NCBI GenBank assembly: GCA_964554535.1
Contig: CAZKPB010000010.1
Location: 1-64,000 of the forward strand
Direction of reading: 5' to 3'
DNA from: DMER64 sp964554535
Lineage (GTDB): Bacteria > Bacteroidota > Bacteroidia > Bacteroidales > UBA932
DNA length: 64,000 nt
Shown: in pieces, positions 16,095 to 24,790 of the stretch
How positions within the stretch are numbered: the stretch's first letter is position 1
Layout: each line of letters begins with the position of its first letter
Program-made: the position numbers and the translations under genes
Notes under the pieces: generated by a model
Told to the model about the DNA's origin: nothing
The model's database searches: none
What the model saw: the letters and a program-made list of their open reading frames with translations, nothing else

Positions 16095-19000
16095 TTTACA
16101 AGAGGACAATCCTGCCTGTGAAGCAGATGGGTATTGTGTGCGTAAATACGGCCCGCCAGGTAATAGGCGCCGGCCGTCTGCGGAACAATCCGGCAACGGA
16201 AGGTGGCTTCTCCGTTTTCACAATGTTCCAGTTCAAACGGGATAACAGAATGAAGCAACATTTCTTCATTTTTGCCCCGGGTGGCCACTACCATCTCCAC
16301 TCCCACATCCCGAGCCTTGAGGTCTCCCAGGTGCAGATGCACGCGGGCCTGGTGCTCACGTCCCAGAACCGGCACAACCTTGCTGTCGTTAGGATGGTCA
16401 TACCCCACTACTTCTAAGGTGTTCCACTCGCGTTCCACGCGTTTTTTCCAAAAAGCGATGTCACGGGCCAGCTGGTAATTGTCCCGGGTCATTGCTGCAA
16501 AACGGGCAGCCAGCGGATGGTAATATTTCCGTTCATAGTCTTCCATCATGCGGTTGGTGGTGAAGTTGCACGCCACGTGCGCAATGGTGTTTTTTACCTG
16601 CTGCACCCATTCCACGGGAACATTCTGTTTGTTCCGTTTATAGAACATGGGCGCAATCTCGTTTTCAATGATGTTGTAGATGGTGGCGGTGTCCAGTTCG
16701 TTCTGGTAATCCTGATTTTCATAGGTCCGTTCTTCCGGGAGGGCCCAGCCGGCACCCTTGCGGTAACCTTCCACCCACCATCCGTCCAATACGCTGAAGT
16801 GCATCACCCCGTTCATGGACGCCTTCTCCCCGCTTGTTCCGGAAGCTTCCAGCGGACGGGTGGGGGTATTCATCCACACATCAGTTCCCTGTACCAGTTC
16901 TTTGGCAATATCCATGTTGTAGTTGGGAAGGAACAAGATCTTGCCTATAAATTCCGGCATCCGCGACACTTCAATAATCCGCTTAATCAGATCCTGACCC
17001 GCCTGGTCGGCCGGGTGGGCTTTGCCGGCAAACAAGAACTGGACCGGCCGCTGCGGATTGTTGATGATGGCACTGAGTCTGTCCAGGTTACTGAACAACA
17101 GATGGGCCCGTTTATAGGTGGCAAAACGGCGGGCAAAACCAATGGTAAGAATGTCTTTGCGCAACGTGTCGCGTATGGCCACCACGTCCATGGGCGAGTA
17201 ATACTCCGGCGCTATGGAAGTATTGGAGAACTCGGCAATGATATGATCTATCATTTTGGTGCGCAAGGTGTTCCTGATGTCCCACACTTCTTTGTCGCTA
17301 ACCTGCAGGATGCCCTCAAAGCACGATTTTTCATAATGATGCGTGGCAAACTCTTTTCCAAAGACTTTGTCATGAAGTTCTTTCCATTCCTGAGCGGTCC
17401 ACGTGGGGTGATGCACCCCGTTGGTGACATAATCCACTTGGGATAATTCTTCGGGCAGGTAACCGGGCCACAACGGATTGAGTATGCGCTGGCTCACTTT
17501 GCCGTGCAACATACTGACCCCGTTGATTTCTTGTGACAGATTCGCGGCCAGAAAACTCATGGAGAATTTTTCTTGAGGGTCGCTAGGGTTGGCTTTCCCC
17601 AAACCCATAAGCACCTCCCACGTGGTTTTGAGCCGGTCGGGATAATGGCTAAAGTAGGGACGCAGGAGATCTTCCGTAAACGCATCGTGACCGGCCGGTA
17701 CGGGAGTATGAGTGGTAAAAAGCGAGGACGATCGAACCACTTCCATGGCCTCGTTGAATTGCAGGTTTTCTTCATTCACGTATTCTCGTATCCGTTCCAG
17801 ACCAATAAACGCGGCATGCCCCTCGTTGCAATGGTATACGTCGGCATCCTTGCCCAGCAGGCGCAGGGCGCGAATACCTCCCACTCCCAGCAGAATTTCC
17901 TGTTTCAGGCGGTTTTCCCAGTCTCCGCCGTACAGCTGGTAGGTTACCGCACGGTCCTCGGGCAGATTGGCCTCAAAATCGGTGTCAAGCAGGTAAAGTT
18001 CAGTACGGCCCACATCGGCACGCCACAGGCGCGCGTACATATTTCTTCCGGGCAAGGCAATACTTATGGTGACCCAGTTGTCATTACCGTCCCGCACCGG
18101 AGTCACCGGAATTTTCTGGAAATCAATCACCTCACGCTCACTCACCTGATCACCCTGAGCCGAGAGTTGCTGGCGGAAATATCCGTAACGGTACAACAAG
18201 CCAATGGCGGTAATGTTCACCCGTTTGTCGGAAGATTCTTTCAGATAGTCACCGGCCAGAATTCCCAAGCCTCCGGAATAGATTTTCAATGACCAGTCAA
18301 GGCCGTATTCCATACTGAAATACGCAATCTTGGGACCGGGCATCGTCTCTTTTCCTTTCATATATTCCGTAAACGCTACTTCGACGGCATCAAGCCGTTG
18401 CAAAAATTTTAAGTTTTTCTCCAGTTTTCTGTACTTCTTCAGGGAAATTTTATCCAACAGCAGTATGGGGTTCTTTTCTGACTTGGCCCACTGGACGGGG
18501 TCAATATCGGCAAAAAGGTCAATGGCCTCCTGATTCCAGGACCACCATAAATTCTTGGACAAAGTGTCCAGAAACGCCAATCGCGGGGAAAGTTCTTTTT
18601 GGATAGTCACCGGAAACCAATTGGGCCGGGTACAGATTTCACGGTGACGCATCACGGAAACATCTTCACGGTATACGGGGAATTCGCCCAGATGTTCAAT
18701 GACTTTGGCCAGTGCAATGGCATATGCCTGACGGTAATATACCACGTGGTTTTCCCAAAGGGCTATGGCGGACACATCTTTGGCGTTTGCCTTCACCTTC
18801 GCCATTTCTTCCGCGCTCAGCGCACTGAGACGTTGCACGGTGGACGCAATGGAATCCACAACGTCCGAGTCGTTAACGTCGTTGCGGTAAATGATTTCTA
18901 TGCCGGGGTGGTCTCCCTTGTAATTTTTCTCTACCCACATACCGAATCCGGTAAGCGTGGTAGTCACGGTGGGCACCTTGAAGGCCAGACTTTCCAGCGG

Positions 19001-20302
19001 GGTGTAGCCCCAGGGTTCATAATAGGACGGAAATACGGACAGGTCCATACCCACAAGCAAATCATAATAGGTCATGTTGACCAGACCGTCCGCCCCGTTG
19101 AGGTAACAGGGTATAAAGAATATCTTGACGCGGTTCCGGGGTTCGTTAAGCAGCCCCATCTCCCTGATTTTATTCATTGCCGGATCCCTCTGGGGTTCGT
19201 TAAGGTAGTGAGTGGTATATTTGTCGTCAAATACTTTTTTGGGTCCGTGGTGTCCGGCAGGGATGGTCAAAAAAGCCAGAATTTCCCGGCCGTTCCCGTC
19301 AAGCTGCTTGTCAATCCGTCCCATGGCTTCAATAAAGACATCCACCCCCTTGTTCTTGAATTCATAGCGTCCGCCAATGCCCACAATGAAGGCGTCACTG
19401 TCCACTTTCTCGTTCAGCAGCAGAGAGGCTATTTCCATCAGTTTCTGCCTCCCTTGCGATATCTTTTGGGGAAAATCCTTCTCGGAAGGTGTAAAACTGT
19501 TTTCAAACCCGTTGGGTGTCACAATGTCCACCTCCTTGTCCAGGAAATGGGCACATTCTCGCGCCGTAATTTCACTTACCGTGGTAAACGCATCGGCATA
19601 GAAGGCCGATACTTTTTCCAGGGATTGTTTGGCTATAACATTGTATTCACGGGCTTTTTCCGTGGGATTGTAAGATTCCATGGCATCATACAGCGGCAAC
19701 ATGTTGCCGGCGATGCAACGTCCCAGCACGGTGGCATGGGTGGTGAAGGTGGTGGCAATGGGCAGTTTAGTGGATTTGAGGTACAGCAGCCCCGTACCGG
19801 TCATCCATTCGTGGAACTGGGCCACCGCTTTGTGATGCGGGGCCAGGTTAAAGCGCACGTAACTTTCTATTACTATTCCGGAAGCATACCCAAACAGCGC
19901 GGGCTCACTGTAGTCCCACTGGCCGCTGATGGAGTCCAGTTTGAATCGTTTCCAGAAATCGGTGAATATTTCATTCTTGCGGGCAATGTATGAGGTAAAG
20001 TCCACCAGTACGGCTATGGGATTTCCCGCCACGTTCCAGCGACCCACCCGTATACGCAGTCCCTCCCGGGCCGCCTTGTCGCGCCAGGAACGCAACAGAT
20101 GCGGATCCTCCAGAAATTCGGGATTCTGCTGGGTTTCACGCCACACATCGGGCCCAATAAGTATATGTCTGTTTTCAAGTTCCTTGGCCATATTCAGAGC
20201 CTTGGTAGCTATGACTGTATGTATGCCTCCAACTTTATTGCATACCTCCCAACTGACCTCGAATAAATAATCCGGGGTTAAATCTTTGTCTATTTTTTTC
20301 AT
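16085..20302 (-). CDS. Glycogen synthase (GT3-like) fused to alpha-glucan phosphorylase (GT35)
   Basis: 1405 residues; the ATG at 20302 is preferred over an in-frame TTG 12 bases upstream. The N-terminal half (about 5-550) resembles animal/fungal glycogen synthase, beginning YLFEVSWEVCNKVGGIHTV and carrying YYEPWGYTPLE (about 430), the donor-site Glu region. The C-terminal half (about 565-1405) is a short-type glucan phosphorylase, with MEYGLDWSLKIYSGGLG (about 665) and the pyridoxal-phosphate lysine motif GTSGEKASMNG (about 1160). One chain would thus carry opposing activities, elongation and phosphorolysis of glucan. Similar fusions occur in Bacteroidetes. It lies between GH57 and ribF in the glycogen operon. 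Confidence 0.93.
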   Translation of the reverse strand: MKKIDKDLTPDYLFEVSWEVCNKVGGIHTVIATKALNMAKELENRHILIGPDVWRETQQNPEFLEDPHLLRSWRDKAAREGLRIRVGRWNVAGNPIAVLVDFTSYIARKNEIFTDFWKRFKLDSISGQWDYSEPALFGYASGIVIESYVRFNLAPHHKAVAQFHEWMTGTGLLYLKSTKLPIATTFTTHATVLGRCIAGNMLPLYDAMESYNPTEKAREYNVIAKQSLEKVSAFYADAFTTVSEITARECAHFLDKEVDIVTPNGFENSFTPSEKDFPQKISQGRQKLMEIASLLLNEKVDSDAFIVGIGGRYEFKNKGVDVFIEAMGRIDKQLDGNGREILAFLTIPAGHHGPKKVFDDKYTTHYLNEPQRDPAMNKIREMGLLNEPRNRVKIFFIPCYLNGADGLVNMTYYDLLVGMDLSVFPSYYEPWGYTPLESLAFKVPTVTTTLTGFGMWVEKNYKGDHPGIEIIYRNDVNDSDVVDSIASTVQRLSALSAEEMAKVKANAKDVSAIALWENHVVYYRQAYAIALAKVIEHLGEFPVYREDVSVMRHREICTRPNWFPVTIQKELSPRLAFLDTLSKNLWWSWNQEAIDLFADIDPVQWAKSEKNPILLLDKISLKKYRKLEKNLKFLQRLDAVEVAFTEYMKGKETMPGPKIAYFSMEYGLDWSLKIYSGGLGILAGDYLKESSDKRVNITAIGLLYRYGYFRQQLSAQGDQVSEREVIDFQKIPVTPVRDGNDNWVTISIALPGRNMYARLWRADVGRTELYLLDTDFEANLPEDRAVTYQLYGGDWENRLKQEILLGVGGIRALRLLGKDADVYHCNEGHAAFIGLERIREYVNEENLQFNEAMEVVRSSSLFTTHTPVPAGHDAFTEDLLRPYFSHYPDRLKTTWEVLMGLGKANPSDPQEKFSMSFLAANLSQEINGVSMLHGKVSQRILNPLWPGYLPEELSQVDYVTNGVHHPTWTAQEWKELHDKVFGKEFATHHYEKSCFEGILQVSDKEVWDIRNTLRTKMIDHIIAEFSNTSIAPEYYSPMDVVAIRDTLRKDILTIGFARRFATYKRAHLLFSNLDRLSAIINNPQRPVQFLFAGKAHPADQAGQDLIKRIIEVSRMPEFIGKILFLPNYNMDIAKELVQGTDVWMNTPTRPLEASGTSGEKASMNGVMHFSVLDGWWVEGYRKGAGWALPEERTYENQDYQNELDTATIYNIIENEIAPMFYKRNKQNVPVEWVQQVKNTIAHVACNFTTNRMMEDYERKYYHPLAARFAAMTRDNYQLARDIAFWKKRVEREWNTLEVVGYDHPNDSKVVPVLGREHQARVHLHLGDLKARDVGVEMVVATRGKNEEMLLHSVIPFELEHCENGEATFRCRIVPQTAGAYYLAGRIYAHNTHLLHRQDCPLVKWL

Positions 20303-20321
20303 AAATTCGGGCAACCTGTAA

Positions 20322-21509
20322 TTACTTTTTGGACACCCTGAGCGTAAGGTCGCTCAGAACGTTCATATAGTTGATAAATGCCTCGTACGGAGTGTCGTAC
20401 GGGTTAAAATACTTGTGCACATCGCCGTCGCTGAAAAACTTGGTGCACATATAGTAAAAGTGGTCGCTGGCCTGCAACCGGCGGAAATCCCTTTGCAGTA
20501 AGCTGTTTTGGCTGTCACGGATTTCATCTTCCAGCGCGTAGAGATTCTTAAAAGCTTCCTGCTGCAACTCGTTGCCCAACCAGGCGCTCACGTCGCGTTC
20601 TTCATCGGCCCAGGAAATGGCGTAAGGCACGTTGAGCGGGGCAATGGGCTGGTGTTTGCGGGCCGCCTGTGCAGGAGTGAGGATTTCGAGCGAAGGCTGG
20701 CGCAACAGCATTTCCGGAAGCGCTTTCAGAAATTCAAAAATGCCCGAGTCGGCACTCTGATGTTCCCCAAAGCTTTCATAATCCATAAAGATGTTGACTA
20801 TGTCGTCCTTCTCAAGGGCCTGGCCAAGCCAGCCGGCGTATTTTTCTGCGGTGAGCGGCCAATCGCTCCAGCCGCGGTCAGAAAACCGGAACGCCACGTC
20901 GTCACTCAAACGAAAGTTGCGAAGCAGCAGTTTGAGTTTGGGATTTACGGCATTCACATATACATAGTTGGGACTCTTCCATCCCATGATGTGACGGGCC
21001 CCCTCGGTCAGCATGGTGGAAAAACCCATATCGGCCACTATGGTTCCTATGTCGTCCGAATAGATTAATTCCGTATTGCGGAACGATTCGGGTTTCCGAC
21101 CAAAATATTTTTCCACGGCTTCCACGTGCATGGAAACCTGGTCTTTGAACTTGCGCGGTGAAATGAGCGAAGAAAGAGAATGTGAGTATGTCTCGGCCAA
21201 AAATTCCACACAGCCGGTAGCTGCCAGCTCTTTGAACGAGTCCAGAGCTACCGGGGCAAACTGTTCCATTTGTTCAAGAGCTATGCCGCTTACGGAAAAA
21301 GCCACGCGGAAATCCCCGTTGTATTTCTTAATCAAGTCCAGCAACAGTCTGTTGGCCGGAATATAACAACGGTTGGCTATTCGACTCATAATGTTTTTGT
21401 TGGCAAAATCATCATAATAATATGAATTCTTGCCTATGTCAAAAAATCTGTATTGACGTAGCCGGTAAGGTTGATGGACTTGAAAATACAAGCAAATTGT
21501 CTTCTTCAT
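20322..21509 (-). CDS. Glycoside hydrolase family 57 (alpha-amylase/glucanotransferase-like)
   Basis: 395 residues, cytoplasmic. The GH57 fold start ICLYFQVHQPYRLR is clear, as are the region of the nucleophile Glu in FRNTELIYSDD (about 146-156) and the acid/base Asp in IFMDYESFGEH (about 240-250). The family hydrolyses or transfers alpha-1,4-glucans. It follows the GT4 gene after 18 bases in the glycogen operon, so a role in intracellular glycogen trimming is likely. A GH57 branching activity cannot be excluded, though glgB is present nearby. Confidence 0.92.
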   Translation of the reverse strand: MKKTICLYFQVHQPYRLRQYRFFDIGKNSYYYDDFANKNIMSRIANRCYIPANRLLLDLIKKYNGDFRVAFSVSGIALEQMEQFAPVALDSFKELAATGCVEFLAETYSHSLSSLISPRKFKDQVSMHVEAVEKYFGRKPESFRNTELIYSDDIGTIVADMGFSTMLTEGARHIMGWKSPNYVYVNAVNPKLKLLLRNFRLSDDVAFRFSDRGWSDWPLTAEKYAGWLGQALEKDDIVNIFMDYESFGEHQSADSGIFEFLKALPEMLLRQPSLEILTPAQAARKHQPIAPLNVPYAISWADEERDVSAWLGNELQQEAFKNLYALEDEIRDSQNSLLQRDFRRLQASDHFYYMCTKFFSDGDVHKYFNPYDTPYEAFINYMNVLSDLTLRVSKK

Positions 21510-21527
21510 ATTTCTTGAATTTTGATG

Positions 21528-22811
21528 TTACTTTAATAAGACGGACTCATACACGTCTTTTACTTTAAGGGCGGCATTGTCCCACTTCATGGCGTTGACC
21601 TCGTCCCTACCGCAACGGACGGCCATTTCAGAAATGGCCGGATAATTGAGCAGGCCGTAAATGGCATCGGCCATGGCATTTACATCCCAGAAATCCACCT
21701 TTATGGCGTGATGCAGCACCTCGGCCACTCCGGACTGTTTGGAAATGATGGTGGGCACATTGGCACGCATGGCTTCCAACGGGGAAATACCAAAGGGCTC
21801 GGAAACGGACGGCATCACGTACAAGTCCGAATAAGCAAACATTTTCTTGACATCGTCCCCCTTGAGAAAACCGGTAAAATGGAAGTGACTGGATATACCC
21901 AGTTTGGCCACACGCCGCACCGACCGGTTGAACATGTCGCCGCTACCGGCCATTACAAAACGCACGTTGGAGTATTTTTTCAATACTTTGTATGCCGCTT
22001 CTATAAAATACTCAGGGCCCTTCTGATAGGTAATGCGGCCCAGAAAAGTCACTATTTTTTCCGGCAGTCCGCGCTCCTCTTCATGGGATTCTTCTCCGCT
22101 GAAGTCAACGGCATTGTGTACCGTGACCACCTTGTCGGGGTCTATTCCGTATTTGGTGATGACAATGTTGCGGGTGAGGTTGCTCACGGCAATCACTTTG
22201 TCAGCTTCCAGCATCCCCCTGCGTTCCAGGTCAAACACCTGAGTATTGATATTTTCTCCCGAGCGGTCAAACTCAGTGGCGTGCACGTGAATGACAAGCG
22301 GCTTGCCCGACACGTGTTTGGCGGCTATGCCGGCCATATAAGTAAGCCAGTCGTGGGCATGTATTACGTCAAAAGTTTGCTGTTGGGCAATATTGGCAGC
22401 CACCATGGCGTAACGGGTGACTTCTTCCATAAGGTTACTGCCATACTTTCCGGAGAATTTGTATTTCTGCCCGTAGGTCATGCTGAATTCCTTCCACCAC
22501 TTGTTGTGGTCCAGGTTCACGGCTTCTTCATATTCCTGCGGGGACAGATAGGGAACAAGGTTGGAAGTGACCCTGAGAAACTGTACCCTTTCAAAGATAT
22601 GTTTGGCTTCCTGCCTGCTGGCAAAAGCCTTTACATCGCTGGCATTGATGATTGTCACAGCCGACTGGTCCTCGTCACCGCTGGCCGAAGGCATAACAAA
22701 CAACACTTCAACGCCCTGCTTGGACAAGCCCCGGGTGAGCCCTTCACAAGCTGTGCCCAAACCGCCCGCAATATGGGGAGGAAACTCCCATCCAAACATT
22801 AATACTTTCAT
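21528..22811 (-). CDS. Glycosyltransferase family 4, glycogen-synthase-like
   Basis: 427 residues. A GT-B fold with N-terminal MFGWEFPPHIAGGLGTACEG (the glycine-rich acceptor/donor loop of GT4/GT5 proteins) and the C-terminal motif SEPFGISPLEAMRANVPTI (about 340) with the donor-binding Glu. Probably an alpha-glucan synthase using a nucleotide-glucose donor. It overlaps the debranching enzyme gene by four bases (ATGA). The conserved pairing GH57-GT4-debranching enzyme is typical of Bacteroidetes. The exact donor and acceptor cannot be read from sequence. Confidence 0.9.
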   Translation of the reverse strand: MKVLMFGWEFPPHIAGGLGTACEGLTRGLSKQGVEVLFVMPSASGDEDQSAVTIINASDVKAFASRQEAKHIFERVQFLRVTSNLVPYLSPQEYEEAVNLDHNKWWKEFSMTYGQKYKFSGKYGSNLMEEVTRYAMVAANIAQQQTFDVIHAHDWLTYMAGIAAKHVSGKPLVIHVHATEFDRSGENINTQVFDLERRGMLEADKVIAVSNLTRNIVITKYGIDPDKVVTVHNAVDFSGEESHEEERGLPEKIVTFLGRITYQKGPEYFIEAAYKVLKKYSNVRFVMAGSGDMFNRSVRRVAKLGISSHFHFTGFLKGDDVKKMFAYSDLYVMPSVSEPFGISPLEAMRANVPTIISKQSGVAEVLHHAIKVDFWDVNAMADAIYGLLNYPAISEMAVRCGRDEVNAMKWDNAALKVKDVYESVLLK

Positions 22812-24754
22812 TGGTTATTGTACTTAGAAATCAACTTCATGACACGTAATATTCCCGCCACGCTCCAGGCTTGTGAAGTACATCCGTGGGGATGGTACGG
22901 CGGGGTGCCGTCATACACTTCCGCAATGGAACCGACCCCGTGTTCGGTAATATCTTCTTCAAACGCATTCACCAGTTCTTTGGCCCTTTCCACGTAGGCC
23001 GGACCATGCAAACGAAAGGCGGTTTCAATGTACGGCCCCAGCAGCCAGGGCCATACGGTCCCCTGATGGTAGGCGCGGTCACGGGTGGCCTGGTTTCCCT
23101 CGTACAATCCTTCAAACAGCGGATTCCTGGGCGAAAGGGTACGCAACCCGCGGGGAGTCAGCAGTTCTTTGGTGCAGGCTTCCCAGACCTTGTGCTTCAC
23201 CTCGTCCGTAATGGGACTGTAAGGCAGAGAGCAGGCAATGATCTGATTGGGTCTGGTAAAAATATTCTGTCCTTTTTCGTCCACGTAATCGGCCAGATGT
23301 CCGCGTTTTTCCACCCAGAAGGTGGCATAAAAATTTTCTTCCACCAGATGAGGAATTTCTTCAAACTCGGCCACAAAAGAGGCGTCATCAAACTGCCGGG
23401 CCAGGGATAGGGCAAAGCATACGGCATTGTACCACAAGGCGGCTATTTCCACGTCGTATCCGGCACGGGGGGTTACCGGAACGCCCTCTACCACAGCATC
23501 CATCCAGGTAAGAGCCCTGCCCTGCTGGGCGGCCCAAATAAGACCGTTGGCGTGCATCTTCACTCCTGAAGTACCGTTTTTGTAGGCCTGCAAGATGGCT
23601 TTGAACGCCTCGCCGTAATCGGACCACACCTGCCGGGGATCCTTTATCTCGTCCAAGTATTGCTGCACCGCCCAGAAAAACCAGAGCGGGGCATCCACCG
23701 AATTATAGGCGGCATTTTCATCTTTGCCGATGTTGGGGAACAAGCCTCCCCTGAGGTCCCGCACCATAGTGTCCAGCACCGCCTTGCAGGCCGGCACGTT
23801 TTTATTTGCGGCCAGCGTCAGTCCGGGAAGCGAAATGAAGGTGTCACGGCCCCAGCGGCCGAACCATGGGTAACCGGCCACAATTTCCGTGGCATCGCCG
23901 CGTTTGATGATAAACTGCGAGGCGGCCAGCTTAAGACAGTCAATATACGAATCGCGCGAAGGACGCAACGCCAGTTCTTTCTTATATAAGCCCTGCAACA
24001 GAGTGGGTTTTTCTTCCTGCAGAGAAGCGGAGAAGACGATGCTCTGTCCCTTTTTAATGTCGCATTCAAAATATCCGGGCACAAACAAATCTTCCCTGTA
24101 ATCATAGCCGCGGGCTTTTTCCTGCAAATATTCTATATTTTTGTACCAGTCGGGGCAGGATATAAACTCGTTCTTCACATTCAGTTGCATGAACAATGTG
24201 GGAAACCCGTCGTAAAGGCGACAGCCGATGCCGTGGTCCACCACCCGGTGGAAACGGTTGGCCTCCAGATTGGCATGCGTAAGGGAATGAGCGTTGCGGA
24301 AAGCCAGAAAGGGTTTGAAACGCAATTTTGTAGGGGAATGGGCTTCCAGCAGGGTGTAGCGCAACATCAGCTGGTCCCTGTTATGGGCCAGCAGGATATC
24401 CTTCTTGAGGATGACACCGCCCACGCGGTACACCACGGAAAGGCTCTGTCCCATTTCAAAATCAATAATATACTTATGTCCGCGAGGGTCGTAAATTCCG
24501 GGATAACGATGCAGGCCCAGGTTGAATGCCTGGCTGTGCTGCACCACGGTCTCATCCAGGGAAGAAAGCATTACATGGTTTTCTCCGCCGAATGCGTCAA
24601 GGGGGACTACCAGTAGTCCGTGGTACTTGCGGGTGTTGCAACCGGCAAGGGTGGTGTTAAAGTATCCTCCTGCACGATTGGTGGCTAAAATTTCCCGCTT
24701 GAGGGAATATTCCAAATTTCCCAGTTCTTGCTTGTTAAACTGTAAGTAAGCCAT
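22808..24754 (-). CDS. Glycogen debranching enzyme (amylo-alpha-1,6-glucosidase type)
   Basis: 648 residues. The N-terminal domain begins with ILATNRAGGYFNTTLAGCNT, typical of bacterial GDE proteins; the C-terminal (alpha/alpha)6 barrel has GYPWFGRWGRDTFISLPGL (about 300) and GTVWPWLLGPY (about 573). It removes alpha-1,6 branch residues during glycogen breakdown. It starts 36 bases after glgB and overlaps the GT4 gene by four bases. Confidence 0.93.
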   Translation of the reverse strand: MAYLQFNKQELGNLEYSLKREILATNRAGGYFNTTLAGCNTRKYHGLLVVPLDAFGGENHVMLSSLDETVVQHSQAFNLGLHRYPGIYDPRGHKYIIDFEMGQSLSVVYRVGGVILKKDILLAHNRDQLMLRYTLLEAHSPTKLRFKPFLAFRNAHSLTHANLEANRFHRVVDHGIGCRLYDGFPTLFMQLNVKNEFISCPDWYKNIEYLQEKARGYDYREDLFVPGYFECDIKKGQSIVFSASLQEEKPTLLQGLYKKELALRPSRDSYIDCLKLAASQFIIKRGDATEIVAGYPWFGRWGRDTFISLPGLTLAANKNVPACKAVLDTMVRDLRGGLFPNIGKDENAAYNSVDAPLWFFWAVQQYLDEIKDPRQVWSDYGEAFKAILQAYKNGTSGVKMHANGLIWAAQQGRALTWMDAVVEGVPVTPRAGYDVEIAALWYNAVCFALSLARQFDDASFVAEFEEIPHLVEENFYATFWVEKRGHLADYVDEKGQNIFTRPNQIIACSLPYSPITDEVKHKVWEACTKELLTPRGLRTLSPRNPLFEGLYEGNQATRDRAYHQGTVWPWLLGPYIETAFRLHGPAYVERAKELVNAFEEDITEHGVGSIAEVYDGTPPYHPHGCTSQAWSVAGILRVMKLISKYNNQ

Positions 24755-24790
24755 TATTTTTCTTGTCTATAAATCACTACAAAGTAATCA

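Noticed and set aside
18599..19993. 464-codon open frame antisense to the glycogen synthase/phosphorylase fusion
   Set aside because: It mirrors a well-supported gene and has no promoter, domain or sensible composition (rich in His, Gly and Phe, as expected from antisense codons).
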